Numbered from the stretch's first letter, positions 43,492-51,731 are shown. The stretch is 64,000 bases of DNA from a candidate division WOR-1 bacterium RIFOXYB2_FULL_37_13 (GCA_001771535.1 MEUB01000017.1:1-64000); one strand, 5' to 3'. Notes: a model not told the origin generated them from the letters alone. Translations and numbers: made by a program.

Positions 43492-43932
43492 TCACCAGTG
43501 CTTTAAATTCTTGTTTGGTGATACGAGGTCGAGAAGTCCATTCATCCATAATAAGTTTTCTACTGAGGAATAAATAGGTGCATCAGGATATTTTTTATTT
43601 AAATCTGATAACATTTTAAGACAGAATAAATCACCAATTGTAGCTACTATCTTTGCAATATGTTGAATTTCTTCATAATTCTTGCCCTCACTTATTTCTT
43701 CTTGAGTTTGAGCTCCATCTCTATTTATCCTAGAAAATTCATTTAATAAAAATTTTCCAACTGCGCGTGTCGCAGGTAGTGGAACTCCTGTCTCCCTATT
43801 TATAGGATCATTTTCCATTAATTTAAGATAAGCCCTTCTTGGTAGCCTACACAACATATTTTTTATGACTCTTTGCCTCCCCCATCTTATTTGCCCACTG
43901 TCTCCAATTCTTGCGGATATCCCATAACTCAC
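43492..43932 (-). CDS. Hypothetical protein beside AbiE pair 1
   Basis: A 146-aa soluble protein, family not recognised. AGAGGTGG lies 5 nt before a GTG at 43932, which I take as the start; an earlier GTG at 43941 overlaps the ribosome site. The chain has a basic start (RWGRQRVIKNMLCRLPRRAYLKL), a helical middle and a C-terminal YPDAPIYSSVENLLWMNGLLDLV. It is divergent from abiEi 1, with about 110 bp between the starts, and ends at the shared-type terminator. Confidence 0.6.
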   Translation of the reverse strand: MSYGISARIGDSGQIRWGRQRVIKNMLCRLPRRAYLKLMENDPINRETGVPLPATRAVGKFLLNEFSRINRDGAQTQEEISEGKNYEEIQHIAKIVATIGDLFCLKMLSDLNKKYPDAPIYSSVENLLWMNGLLDLVSPNKNLKHW

Positions 43933-43980
43933 AAAAACCACCTCTTACTCTATTATCGCCCCCCCCGCAGAAATTTCAGC

Positions 43981-44009
43981 TTGATTTTGATTTTTTGATG
44001 TATTATAAT
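43981..44009 (+). promoter_or_regulatory. Promoter of AbiE pair 1
   Basis: TTGATT (43981-43986), a 17-bp spacer and TATAAT (44004-44009). The run GAAATTTCAGCTTGATTTTGAT around the -35 recurs almost unchanged upstream of AbiE pair 3 (50203-50224). Between -10 and the ATG lies an imperfect dyad whose ends are ATTTCA (44011-44016) and TGAAAT (44043-44048). Confidence 0.65.
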
Positions 44010-44041
44010 CATTTCAGTTTCTTATTAAAAATGATAATAAA

Positions 44042-44659
44042 ATGAAATACATAGATTTTGTGGCTAAAATTGATTCACCTGTATTTACAAGGCAGGAAAT
44101 AAAACTTTTAAGCCTTAAAGTTTTTGATTGGCAACTTTCTTTATGGAAGAAAAGCGGTTACATCTTAAAAATAAGAAACGGTGTTTATGCCTTTTCTGGA
44201 AGATTGAAAGAAATTTCAGGCGAAGAACTCGCTCAAAAAATTTATTCTCCAAGCTATTTAAGCTATGAAAAGGCATTGTCTTATTATGGATTTATTCCTG
44301 AAATGGTTTATGCTTTTACTCTCGCAACCCCTAAAACAACCAGAACTTTTGATAATAAATTTGGCAGATTTATTTATCATAATATAAAGAAAAATTTGTT
44401 TTTTGGATATGTCCAAATAAAAGAGGGAAATGAGCCTTATCTTGTTGCGGATCCCCAAAAGGCGTTGATTGATTTTTTATATTTGAAAAAGAGCAAAATA
44501 AAAAACAAAGAGGATGTTTTATCTTTTAGATTTAACTGGAAAGAGATAAAGAAAAAAGTGGACATCGGAAAACTAAAAAAATACCTGGAACTTTTTAACA
44601 ATAAAAAACTCGGGGAAATTATGAAAATCTTTTTTGAGGCAGGCGATTTTAATGCTTAA
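44042..44659 (+). CDS. abiEi: AbiEi-family antitoxin (pair 1)
   Basis: A 205-aa protein of the type IV AbiEi family: an N-terminal winged-helix DNA-binding region (VFTRQEIKLLSLKVFDWQLSLWKKSGYILKIRNGVYAF) and a C-terminal antitoxin domain with SPSYLSYEKALSYYGFIPE and ADPQKALIDFLYLKK. AbiEi opposes the toxin without a stable complex and represses its own promoter through inverted repeats. It overlaps abiEii by 8 bp. Two further, divergent pairs lie downstream, at 46136 and 50256. Confidence 0.88.
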   Translation: MKYIDFVAKIDSPVFTRQEIKLLSLKVFDWQLSLWKKSGYILKIRNGVYAFSGRLKEISGEELAQKIYSPSYLSYEKALSYYGFIPEMVYAFTLATPKTTRTFDNKFGRFIYHNIKKNLFFGYVQIKEGNEPYLVADPQKALIDFLYLKKSKIKNKEDVLSFRFNWKEIKKKVDIGKLKKYLELFNNKKLGEIMKIFFEAGDFNA

Positions 44660-45428
44660 TTTAAATCAAATAGAAGAATATTTTGAAAAAAACCTAACTA
44701 GGATTAATCCTAAAGGAGTTATCATTGAATATTTGCAATATGAGGTTTTAGATTCTCTTTTCAAGCAAAGGGGCAGTGAAAATTTAAGCTTTATTGGAGG
44801 AACCGCGATAAGAATTATTCATAACAGCCAAAGATTTTCGGAGGATTTAGATTTTGACAATTTTGGCTTGAATTATAATGAATTTAAAGAGATTATGGCT
44901 AGAGCACTTAAAGAACTTGAACTTAAAGGCTTTTCTGTTGAGGAGAGATTTTTATCAAAAGATAAAAATTATCATTGTTATATAAAATTTAAAGATATTC
45001 TCCAGAGCTTTGACATAGCAAAAGATAAGAAAGAAAAGATTTTTTTAAGCATTGATGTCGAGAAGAAAGAAAAAATAGGTCAATCGGAACTTAAAATAAT
45101 AAATAAGTTTGGTGTTTTTAGGAAAATACCTGTGAATCTTCCGCAAGTGCTTTTGTCGCAAAAGCTTTTGGCTATTCTTTTTAGGAAAAGGGAAAAAGGG
45201 AGAGATTTTTATGATACCTCATTTCTTTCCGCAAAAACCAAGCCTGATTATGAATATATAGAAAAAATAACGGGGTTGGATAAACAGGAATTTATAGATA
45301 AAATTAAGACAAAATGTGCCAAGTTGAATTTCAAGCATTTAGCAAACGATGTTGAACCTTTTCTTTTTGATGTACAGAAGAAAGACAGGGTTTTGGACTT
45401 TAAAGAGGAACTTGATAATATTTTATAA
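44652..45428 (+). CDS. abiEii: AbiEii-family nucleotidyltransferase toxin (pair 1)
   Basis: A 258-aa protein with the AbiEii/AbiGii (DUF1814) nucleotidyltransferase signature: FIGGTAIRIIHNSQRFSEDLDFD near residue 45, carrying the GG/S and D-x-D metal site, and the later LSQKLLAILFRKREKGRDFYD. AbiEii toxins add nucleotides to tRNA or related targets and arrest growth, aborting phage infection. I start at the ATG at 44652, which overlaps the antitoxin stop; a TTG at 44634 lacks support. A terminator follows 4 bp after the stop. Confidence 0.9.
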   Translation: MLNLNQIEEYFEKNLTRINPKGVIIEYLQYEVLDSLFKQRGSENLSFIGGTAIRIIHNSQRFSEDLDFDNFGLNYNEFKEIMARALKELELKGFSVEERFLSKDKNYHCYIKFKDILQSFDIAKDKKEKIFLSIDVEKKEKIGQSELKIINKFGVFRKIPVNLPQVLLSQKLLAILFRKREKGRDFYDTSFLSAKTKPDYEYIEKITGLDKQEFIDKIKTKCAKLNFKHLANDVEPFLFDVQKKDRVLDFKEELDNIL

Positions 45429-45432
45429 AACA

Positions 45433-45461
45433 AAAAGCCCGCCAGAATCTGACGGGCTTTT
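45433..45461. terminator. Bidirectional intrinsic terminator (copy 2)
   Basis: The same 13-bp arms as at 43425-43453, with loop AAT instead of CCT. It separates abiEii 1 from the convergent 181-aa gene. The first copy and this one bracket AbiE unit 1 as direct repeats of about 30 bp. Confidence 0.9.
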
Positions 45462-45468
45462 AAAATGA

Positions 45469-46014
45469 TTATTTTGCCGAAAGATGTTGTTTTCTCTTGG
45501 CAACTTCTTCAAGCTGGGCGCTTATATAAGCAAAGTTATCCAAAAGTGCCTCATGGTTTTGACGAATTTTATCTAGTCTGTCAGCGGCTGATTCACCTGC
45601 AGTAATCGTCCCGTCCCCTGCGATATTTTCCAATAGTTCTTCTTTGGTGATTGGAACCTTCTCCCCGCTGTTGGTATAAAGCTCAAGGGAATACTCATGG
45701 TCTTTCAAAAAACCAGCTATGGCTTCCTGCCTAAGTCCCATAAAGGTGCCAATTCTTACCGGTTTTTTGTCTACTGTTATTTCGAGCGGCGCATGTCCAC
45801 GAAAATGTGAAAGTTCCATCTCCCAAAGGTTGGGTTCGCCACCGCCATACCCATCAGCTCCAAAGGCAGGCTCCCACCCTATTTCCTTGTACAAGCCTGG
45901 ATTTTTTTCAGGCGGGAGTATATGCTCCACTCTATCTTCCCATTCGCGCCTTCGACAAGATGCTATCTGTTGAGGTAATACACCAAAGAGTCTTGGGGTT
46001 TTTGTTATTTCCAT
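45469..46014 (-). CDS. Hypothetical protein beside AbiE pair 2
   Basis: A 181-aa protein, family not recognised, with an exceptionally strong ribosome site (AAAGGAGGTGA about 7 nt before the ATG). The N-terminal half is rich in Trp and Gly (WEPAFGADGYGGGEPNLWEMEL) and the C-terminal half is a probable helical bundle ending EEVAKRKQHLSAK. No signal peptide. It is divergent from abiEi 2 and unrelated to the hypothetical genes beside pairs 1 and 3. Confidence 0.6.
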   Translation of the reverse strand: MEITKTPRLFGVLPQQIASCRRREWEDRVEHILPPEKNPGLYKEIGWEPAFGADGYGGGEPNLWEMELSHFRGHAPLEITVDKKPVRIGTFMGLRQEAIAGFLKDHEYSLELYTNSGEKVPITKEELLENIAGDGTITAGESAADRLDKIRQNHEALLDNFAYISAQLEEVAKRKQHLSAK

Positions 46015-46084
46015 AATAAAATCACCTCCTTTAATTGTTTTATATCTATCAGCCCCCTGAAAAATTTCAAGTGAATTTCATGGG

Positions 46085-46136
46085 TTGACAGGTTTGTTTC
46101 AGTTAAGTATAATATTGTTTACCTTAAGTGAAACAA
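46085..46136 (+). promoter_or_regulatory. Promoter and operator of AbiE pair 2
   Basis: TTGACA (46085-46090), a 17-bp spacer and TATAAT (46108-46113) form a consensus promoter. A large inverted repeat overlies it: TTGTTTCAGTTAAG (46094-46107) and CTTAAGTGAAACAA (46123-46136), pairing at 13 of 14 positions with the -10 box in the loop. The right arm reaches the first base of the ATG. Autorepression by AbiEi is expected from family precedent. Confidence 0.8.
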
Positions 46137-46774
46137 TGCGATTTGAAGAAATAGATCAAAATATTCCCTTTATAAAAAAGGAGAATTTTAGGCTTTTGTT
46201 CCCCGAAATAAAGCCTAGTTCGTTTACGCAAAATATAAAAAATTGGATAAAAACAGGTAAGATTGCTCCTTTAAAACGAGGTTTTTATGTTTTTAAACAT
46301 TATTGGAATAATTGCGCTGATAAAGATAATTATTTAGGCTATTTGGCAGGGATGCTATATACCCCATCATATGTAAGCCGAGAAACAATCCTTGCAAAAT
46401 ATGGAATGCTAACAGAAGCTGTTTATGGAATATCTTCCGTAAGCATTAAAACAACTAGAGTTTTTAAATCGGATTTATCAATTTTTACTTATTCCAAAAT
46501 CAAAGAGGCTCTTTTTGGCGGATTTGTTGAAGGCGCTTTTATGGGCAATAAATATTATATAGCAACCAAAGCCAAGGCCTTATTTGATTATTTATATTTT
46601 TACAAAAGAAGGATGAAAAATATAACAGAAAAAGCTATAGACGAATTAAGAATAAATTTTGAAGTTATGAAGAATTCCGATTGGAAAGAATTTAGAAAAT
46701 ATTTAAAACTAGCAGAAGATAAAGCTCTTGATAAAATTTATAGCCTTATAATAAAAGGAGAAAAACTTGCTTGA
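46136..46774 (+). CDS. abiEi: AbiEi-family antitoxin (pair 2)
   Basis: A 212-aa AbiEi-type protein: winged-helix start (NIPFIKKENFRLLFPEIKPSSFTQNIKNWIKTGKIAPLKRGFYVFK) and the antitoxin part with TPSYVSRETILAKYGMLTEAVYGI and ATKAKALFDYLYFYKRRM. I start at the ATG at 46136; a TTG at 46085 is the -35 box itself. No Shine-Dalgarno site is seen. The stop overlaps the toxin start by 8 bp. Divergent in sequence from pairs 1 and 3. Confidence 0.87.
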   Translation: MRFEEIDQNIPFIKKENFRLLFPEIKPSSFTQNIKNWIKTGKIAPLKRGFYVFKHYWNNCADKDNYLGYLAGMLYTPSYVSRETILAKYGMLTEAVYGISSVSIKTTRVFKSDLSIFTYSKIKEALFGGFVEGAFMGNKYYIATKAKALFDYLYFYKRRMKNITEKAIDELRINFEVMKNSDWKEFRKYLKLAEDKALDKIYSLIIKGEKLA

Positions 46775-47624
46775 ACAACTAAAAATATTTGTAAACGTTT
46801 TAAGGGCAAAAAAGATGCATAATGATTACATTATCAATGCCTTAAAGGAATACCTGCAAATCAGGCTTTTGGATTTTATATATAACAACAAAAAATACAA
46901 TGAAAAGCTTATTTTTACAGGCGGCACATGTCTAAGATTTTGCTTTAACCTCCCACGACTTTCTGAGGATTTAGATTTTGATTTTGAAGATAGTTTAAAT
47001 ATTATAAACCTTAAAGATGAAATTGTGGATTATTTCAAAAAATCCTTAAAAATGCCGCAAGTATCCGCTTCAATAAAAGGCAAAAATAAAAAAATTTATT
47101 TGAAATTTCAAATACTCAAAGGACTCGACCTTTCTTTTGGCGGCTCTAAAATTTTATTTCTAAAAGTTGAAACATCTAAAACTCCTCATGCAACAAAAAA
47201 AATTGAACTATCCCTAATTAATAAAGATGGCCTTTATTTTTACATAAGAAGATATTCTCTTCCTGATCTTATGAGCGGGAAGATATCCGCGTTTTTAAAT
47301 CGGTCATTCTTTAAAGGAAAAGATAATGAAATAGATTTCAAAGGTCGCGATGCTTTTGATTTGATTTGGTATATGGGACAAAATATCATCCCAAATTATG
47401 AAAAATTGGGAATTTTATTAAAAGCCAGTAAATATAAGAATTTAAACCCACAAGAACTTTTAATAGAAATTGGAAAAAAGTTGAAATCTCTTAAAATTCA
47501 ACACTTAAAGTCTGACCTTTTCCAATTTATTGAAAATCCTAAACTATTAGACCAATTTTTGACCAATTATTTAATAATTTTTGACCAATATTATTTGGCA
47601 CAAAAAACTGAAGAAAGGAAATAA
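46767..47624 (+). CDS. abiEii: AbiEii-family nucleotidyltransferase toxin (pair 2)
   Basis: A 285-aa protein with FTGGTCLRFCFNLPRLSEDLDFDFED near residue 50, the GG...D-x-D nucleotidyltransferase core, and FKGRDAFDLIWYMGQ further on. The start is TTG at 46767 with AAAGGAG 6 nt before it; no in-frame ATG lies close. This arrangement, TTG plus overlap with the antitoxin stop, would keep toxin output below antitoxin output. nadC starts only 8 bp after the stop and may depend on read-through from here. Confidence 0.88.
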   Translation: MLEQLKIFVNVLRAKKMHNDYIINALKEYLQIRLLDFIYNNKKYNEKLIFTGGTCLRFCFNLPRLSEDLDFDFEDSLNIINLKDEIVDYFKKSLKMPQVSASIKGKNKKIYLKFQILKGLDLSFGGSKILFLKVETSKTPHATKKIELSLINKDGLYFYIRRYSLPDLMSGKISAFLNRSFFKGKDNEIDFKGRDAFDLIWYMGQNIIPNYEKLGILLKASKYKNLNPQELLIEIGKKLKSLKIQHLKSDLFQFIENPKLLDQFLTNYLIIFDQYYLAQKTEERK

Positions 47625-47632
47625 CTTCTTAT

Positions 47633-48481
47633 ATGCAAATAAAAAAAACTCGAAACAATTCAATAAAAACTTTAATAAAAATGGCATTAGCCGAGGATCT
47701 CGGATCCGGCGATATTACAACAGATTCTATTGTAGATAGAAAGAAAGTTGTAACAGCTGAATTTAGAGCCAAAGAGGACGGCATTATTGCCGGGTTTCCT
47801 ATGGCGCAGATGGTTTTTGAGGTTTTGGATAAGAAAGTAAAGTTATCTGCGAAAGTTTCTGATGGGCATAAAGTAAAAAAAGGACAAGTTTTTGCAACCA
47901 TTACAGGCCCTGCTCATTCTGTTCTAAAAGGGGAGCGTCTTGCGTTGAATTTTCTGCAAAGGATGTCTGGCATTGCGACTTTAACTTCTAAATATGTCGA
48001 GGCTGTGAAAGGGACAAACGCGAAAATTTTAGATACCCGCAAAACTACCCCTCTTTGGCGAAAAGCTGAAAAGCAGGCTGTTTTGGCCGGGGGAGGAGAA
48101 AATCATAGATTTGGGCTTTATGATGCCGTTCTCATAAAAGACAACCATATAAAATTTGCTGGTGGGATTGATTTTGCTATCGCAAAAGTTAAAAGCAAAA
48201 AGAAAAAAGTAAGTTTTGTGGAAGTTGAAGCTAAAAATTTGGAGGAAGTTCGCAAAGCAATAGAGGCTGGAATTGATAGAATTCTTTTAGATAACATGAA
48301 TTTACATGACTTAAAAGAGGCGGTCAAAATCTGCAAAAAATATCATGTTTCAACTGAAGCATCAGGGAATGTTTCTCTTGACAATGTCAGAAAAATTGCG
48401 CAAACAGGAGCCAACTTTATTTCTGTCGGAGCATTAACTCATTCTGCGAAGGCACTCGATATCAGCTTAAAAATTGTATGA
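47633..48481 (+). CDS. nadC: Nicotinate-nucleotide pyrophosphorylase (quinolinate phosphoribosyltransferase)
   Basis: A 282-aa enzyme that converts quinolinate and PRPP to nicotinate mononucleotide in NAD synthesis. Diagnostic runs are ALAEDLGSGDITTD, LDTRKTTPLWRKAEKQAVLAGGG, NHRFGLYDAVLIKDNH and TEASGNVSLDNV. Full length. It overlaps the transglutaminase gene by 4 bp (ATGA). Its place between two AbiE units suggests the island formed by repeated insertions around core genes. nadA and nadB are not in the window. Confidence 0.95.
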   Translation: MQIKKTRNNSIKTLIKMALAEDLGSGDITTDSIVDRKKVVTAEFRAKEDGIIAGFPMAQMVFEVLDKKVKLSAKVSDGHKVKKGQVFATITGPAHSVLKGERLALNFLQRMSGIATLTSKYVEAVKGTNAKILDTRKTTPLWRKAEKQAVLAGGGENHRFGLYDAVLIKDNHIKFAGGIDFAIAKVKSKKKKVSFVEVEAKNLEEVRKAIEAGIDRILLDNMNLHDLKEAVKICKKYHVSTEASGNVSLDNVRKIAQTGANFISVGALTHSAKALDISLKIV

Positions 48482-49452
48482 CCAAAATTATTTTGAGCCT
48501 GATTTTTTTGCTTCTTCTTTTCCTTGTTGTTCCTGTTTTTTCTGATACAGCGGATACTCGCGCTGATGAGATAATAAAAGAGATTATTCTGCCAGAGTAT
48601 AACGATTTTGAGAGAGCTCTTGCCATTCACGATTACATTGTTCTACACAGCAAATATGACTGGGATAGTTTTATAAGCGGAACGATACCTCCTGAATCTT
48701 ACACAGCTTACGGGATTTTAAATCTTGGAGTAGGTGTTTGCGCGGGATATGCTGAAGCGGTCAAACTGCTTCTCGACAAAGCGGGGGTTGAAAATATTAT
48801 CATTTCAGGAAGGGCAGAGGGACCTAACGGATGGGATAACCACGCCTGGAATCTGGTTAAAATAAAAGGGGACTGGTACCACATGGATACGACATGGGAT
48901 GACATGATGGTAAAGCCAAACGAGAGGGAAGAGGCGCGGTACAATATTTTTCTAATTGATGATTATAGTATTTCTCTTATAGGAAATCGCGAGTGGAATC
49001 GTGAAAGCTATCCAAAAGCCGACAGTCAGAAGTTTTCTTACATGCATGCCATAAAAGTTGACGGAGGGGTTTCTAAAAACGCCTATTTTAAATATGGCAA
49101 CTGGATCGAATTTTACAAACTTGAAAAAGTGGAATATAACGGGAAGTATGTTGATGGAGGGAAAGTTTCTTGTGATAAAATATGGAGAATAGAACTAACT
49201 TCCAATTATAATGTTTCTAAATTTCTTCAAAGTGTTATGGTTATTTCTGTCAGATGGGGAGTTTATGATTATTATGCTTGGGAGCGCATTCCTGTCAAAG
49301 TAGAGCTTTTAGAAGATAAGAAAACTGTGATTATTTCACCTCTTGAAGGCGGCTATCAACTCGGCTTCTACTGGCTATTCATCAGTCGATACGGATTTGT
49401 TGATACAGAATCAAACAAGCCGATTAAGATGGGTTTTGAAGTTGTTAAATGA
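48478..49452 (+). CDS. Exported transglutaminase-like protein
   Basis: A 324-aa protein with a signal peptide (hydrophobic residues about 4-20, cleavage near FSDTA). Next comes a transglutaminase-like domain with all three catalytic residues: Cys in LGVGVCAGYAEAVKLLL, His in WDNHAWNLVKI and Asp in HMDTTWDD. Such domains in bacteria act mostly as cysteine proteases or in cell-surface remodelling. The C-terminal 130 residues are strand-rich without a known motif. It is translationally coupled to nadC by ATGA, with no obvious functional link. Confidence 0.85.
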   Translation: MTKIILSLIFLLLLFLVVPVFSDTADTRADEIIKEIILPEYNDFERALAIHDYIVLHSKYDWDSFISGTIPPESYTAYGILNLGVGVCAGYAEAVKLLLDKAGVENIIISGRAEGPNGWDNHAWNLVKIKGDWYHMDTTWDDMMVKPNEREEARYNIFLIDDYSISLIGNREWNRESYPKADSQKFSYMHAIKVDGGVSKNAYFKYGNWIEFYKLEKVEYNGKYVDGGKVSCDKIWRIELTSNYNVSKFLQSVMVISVRWGVYDYYAWERIPVKVELLEDKKTVIISPLEGGYQLGFYWLFISRYGFVDTESNKPIKMGFEVVK

Positions 49453-49559
49453 GCCCCGATTATTCACGGACGAACAAATAATTTTTTCTAAAGTGCAAGA
49501 GACGGCTATAGGTATAACTAATCGGAGTTAACTATTCAGATAATGTTAACTTCAAGACA

Positions 49560-50117
49560 TCAATCGTCAACAAGCATTAATTCATACAAAGATAGCTCAA
49601 AAGGTATTTTAGTTAATTTGATTCCACCTGAATTTTTTAAATCAAAAAAGATTCTAGGGTGTGCATCGGCCTCGCTTTCTCCCAACCAATAGTTAACAGT
49701 TCCATTGCTTTGCAAATGATTTCTTATAAACCTTGCGAAATCTTGTGGAGCTCCATTTAAAAATAATGAGTATCCCTCTGTCCTATCTGTTGTTTTTTTA
49801 CCTACAAATCCATAGCTTTTTCTTAAAAGAGACTGAATCTCACCATCCACTCTGCCGTGCCAATAACCTTCTACGCTTATCTTTTCATTTATTGCAAAAG
49901 CTTGATGTATAGCAAAATTTGCGCAATGAACATTAAATCTAACGCCGCGATTAACAGGTTTCAAGGCGGTTTCCGCGACTTTAAGTTCTTGAGCTAATGT
50001 TGGTCTTATTGTAGAAGAGTTGCCAATAAGCACTCCCCTTGGTTTCTTATAAAATCTGCCATAATATTTACTATTATGATACTCGCCAATTACAACTTGA
50101 TAACTTTTTACTGTCAT
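49560..50117 (-). CDS. Hypothetical protein beside AbiE pair 3
   Basis: A 185-aa protein, family not recognised, with AAAGGAG 9 nt before the ATG. It looks globular and mixed alpha/beta: GEYHNSKYYGRFYKKPRGVLIGN near the start, NVHCANFAIHQAFAI in the middle and PRIFFDLKNSGGIKLTKIPF towards the end. A conserved-looking His/Cys pair could be catalytic, but this is a guess. It is divergent from abiEi 3. The 107 bp behind it hold a small inverted repeat (AGTTAAC/GTTAACT, 49526-49551) and nothing else recognised. Confidence 0.6.
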   Translation of the reverse strand: MTVKSYQVVIGEYHNSKYYGRFYKKPRGVLIGNSSTIRPTLAQELKVAETALKPVNRGVRFNVHCANFAIHQAFAINEKISVEGYWHGRVDGEIQSLLRKSYGFVGKKTTDRTEGYSLFLNGAPQDFARFIRNHLQSNGTVNYWLGESEADAHPRIFFDLKNSGGIKLTKIPFELSLYELMLVDD

Positions 50118-50214
50118 TTTCTTTTGCTCCTTTAATTTTCAACTAAAAAGCTTATGCTGATTGCTAGTCCAGTTTCTTATTTTGTTATCGTTTTTTTTTT
50201 TTGAAAATTTCAGC

Positions 50215-50263
50215 TTGACTTTGATGTTTCTAATAGTATACTGTTGCAGTATATTATGAGAAA
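50215..50263 (+). promoter_or_regulatory. Promoter and operator of AbiE pair 3
   Basis: TTGACT (50215-50220), a 16-bp spacer and TATACT (50237-50242). A 17-bp inverted repeat (50227-50243 and 50247-50263, 15 of 17 pairs, 3-bp loop TTG) starts TTTCTAATAG and ends GAGAAA. It covers the -10 box, the start site and the ATG at 50256. It differs in sequence from the pair 2 operator, so the three antitoxins probably do not cross-bind. Confidence 0.8.
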
Positions 50264-50903
50264 CGGTGTAAAATCAAAAATCAGCGAGATAGTTTCATTG
50301 GTAGAGAAACTGCCTTATTTTACTTTGGATAATCTGATTGGATTAAGTAAAAATAAAAATTATCTTAAAATACTTCTTTCTCGTTATCAAAAAGCAGGGA
50401 AACTTATTCGCTTGAAGAAAGGATTTTATACCTCTAAATCATATGTTGACGCTGTCCAAAAATCAGATGGTTTTTCGCCATACATTGAATTTGTTTCGAA
50501 CCTTTTGTGCGAGCCGTCATATTTGAGTTTAGAGTATGTACTCTACGAGCATAATATATTGACAGATGTGCCTGTGAATTTTACATCCATCACAAAAAAC
50601 AAAACCAACCGTTTTATAAATAAATTCGGCAATTTTTTCTACCATAAGATAAGTAGTCGTCTTTTTTGCGGTTTTAACATATTGAAAAAGGGCGGTCTTA
50701 TAATTTATAAAGCGACAAAGGCCAAGGCTCTTTTTGATTATATATATTTGAGGAAGAATGTTTTGACAACTGAAGATTCTATCAAAGAACTGCGTTTGAA
50801 TTTAAATGATTTTAGCGAAAAAGATTTAAAAGAATTTAAAAAATACATTAAAATGGAAAAATCAAAAAAATTAAGAAGCATTACAGGATTTATTTTTAAG
50901 TAA
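50256..50903 (+). CDS. abiEi: AbiEi-family antitoxin (pair 3)
   Basis: A 215-aa AbiEi-type protein: winged-helix start (YFTLDNLIGLSKNKNYLKILLSRYQKAGKLIRLKKGFYTSK) and antitoxin domain with EPSYLSLEYVLYEHNIL and KATKAKALFDYIYLRKN. I start at the ATG at 50256; the TTG at 50244 lies in the operator loop before the likely transcription start. The 5' leader would be only about 6 nt. Three bases separate it from abiEii. Confidence 0.87.
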   Translation: MRNGVKSKISEIVSLVEKLPYFTLDNLIGLSKNKNYLKILLSRYQKAGKLIRLKKGFYTSKSYVDAVQKSDGFSPYIEFVSNLLCEPSYLSLEYVLYEHNILTDVPVNFTSITKNKTNRFINKFGNFFYHKISSRLFCGFNILKKGGLIIYKATKAKALFDYIYLRKNVLTTEDSIKELRLNLNDFSEKDLKEFKKYIKMEKSKKLRSITGFIFK

Positions 50904-50906
50904 TTT

Positions 50907-51731
50907 ATGGAAGCCACAAAAGATTTATTGAAAAATTTGATACAAACTGCAGAATCGCAGAACAATGTTTTTAAAAGAAATATTTTAAAAGAACATTTAC
51001 AGCTTCTGATATTGGATTTTATGTATTCCAGTTCAAAATACAGTGAACTTATTTTCTATGGAGGTTCCTGCTTAAAGCATTGTTTTAACCTGCAAAGGCT
51101 TTCTGAAGATTTGGATTTTGTTGATGTAAAAAAAGAAATTAAGTTATCAGAGTTAGCAAGGGATATTGAAAGGTATTTCAAAGAAAAGACCGACTTGCAT
51201 TTAACTGCGGCTATCCAGAAATTTAGGATATATTTAAAATTTCCCATATTGCATGAATTAAAATTGTCGGAGAAGGGTGGATCTGATTTTCTGTTTTTAA
51301 AGGTAGAAGTTTTTAATGATTTTACATGTAAGGAATATACGACCCGGATTATTCCCATATTTAAGCAAAACAAATCAATTTTAATAAAAACATTTGATCT
51401 CCCAACCTTAATGGCTACAAAAATTATGGCAATTTTTCATCGCAAATGGGAAAAAAGAGATAAAAAGGGCAATATATTGGCGAGCGTAAAAGGAAGAGAC
51501 TATTTTGATTTGATGTGGTATTTACAGAAAAAAATTAAGCCAAATATAAAATGTTTAAAAGGAATTAAAGATGAAAAAATGCTTAAAGAAGAACTTTTAA
51601 CAGCTATTTCAAAAATTGATACAAGAAGTATCGCGTTTGATTTGGAAGCGCTTATCGGAGATATGAATTTTGTGCATAATTTAAGCGGCAACATTAAAGA
51701 AATTTTAAAACAAGAGATATTGAACATATAA
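50907..51731 (+). CDS. abiEii: AbiEii-family nucleotidyltransferase toxin (pair 3)
   Basis: A 274-aa toxin-family protein with FYGGSCLKHCFNLQRLSEDLDFVD (nucleotidyltransferase core) and VKGRDYFDLMWYLQKK. Among the three toxins it is closest by eye to that of pair 2. It has a strand-rich middle and a helical C-terminus. The ATG follows the antitoxin stop by 3 bp without an obvious ribosome site, so reinitiation is likely. Directly behind its stop lies what seems to be the cut-off remainder of another gene in the same frame. Confidence 0.88.
   Translation: MEATKDLLKNLIQTAESQNNVFKRNILKEHLQLLILDFMYSSSKYSELIFYGGSCLKHCFNLQRLSEDLDFVDVKKEIKLSELARDIERYFKEKTDLHLTAAIQKFRIYLKFPILHELKLSEKGGSDFLFLKVEVFNDFTCKEYTTRIIPIFKQNKSILIKTFDLPTLMATKIMAIFHRKWEKRDKKGNILASVKGRDYFDLMWYLQKKIKPNIKCLKGIKDEKMLKEELLTAISKIDTRSIAFDLEALIGDMNFVHNLSGNIKEILKQEILNI

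Noticed and set aside
43425-45461. Integron-type attC sites at the ends of AbiE unit 1
   Set aside because: The repeats are ordinary GC stems with A/T runs, that is, terminators; no attC core sites or integrase gene are seen.
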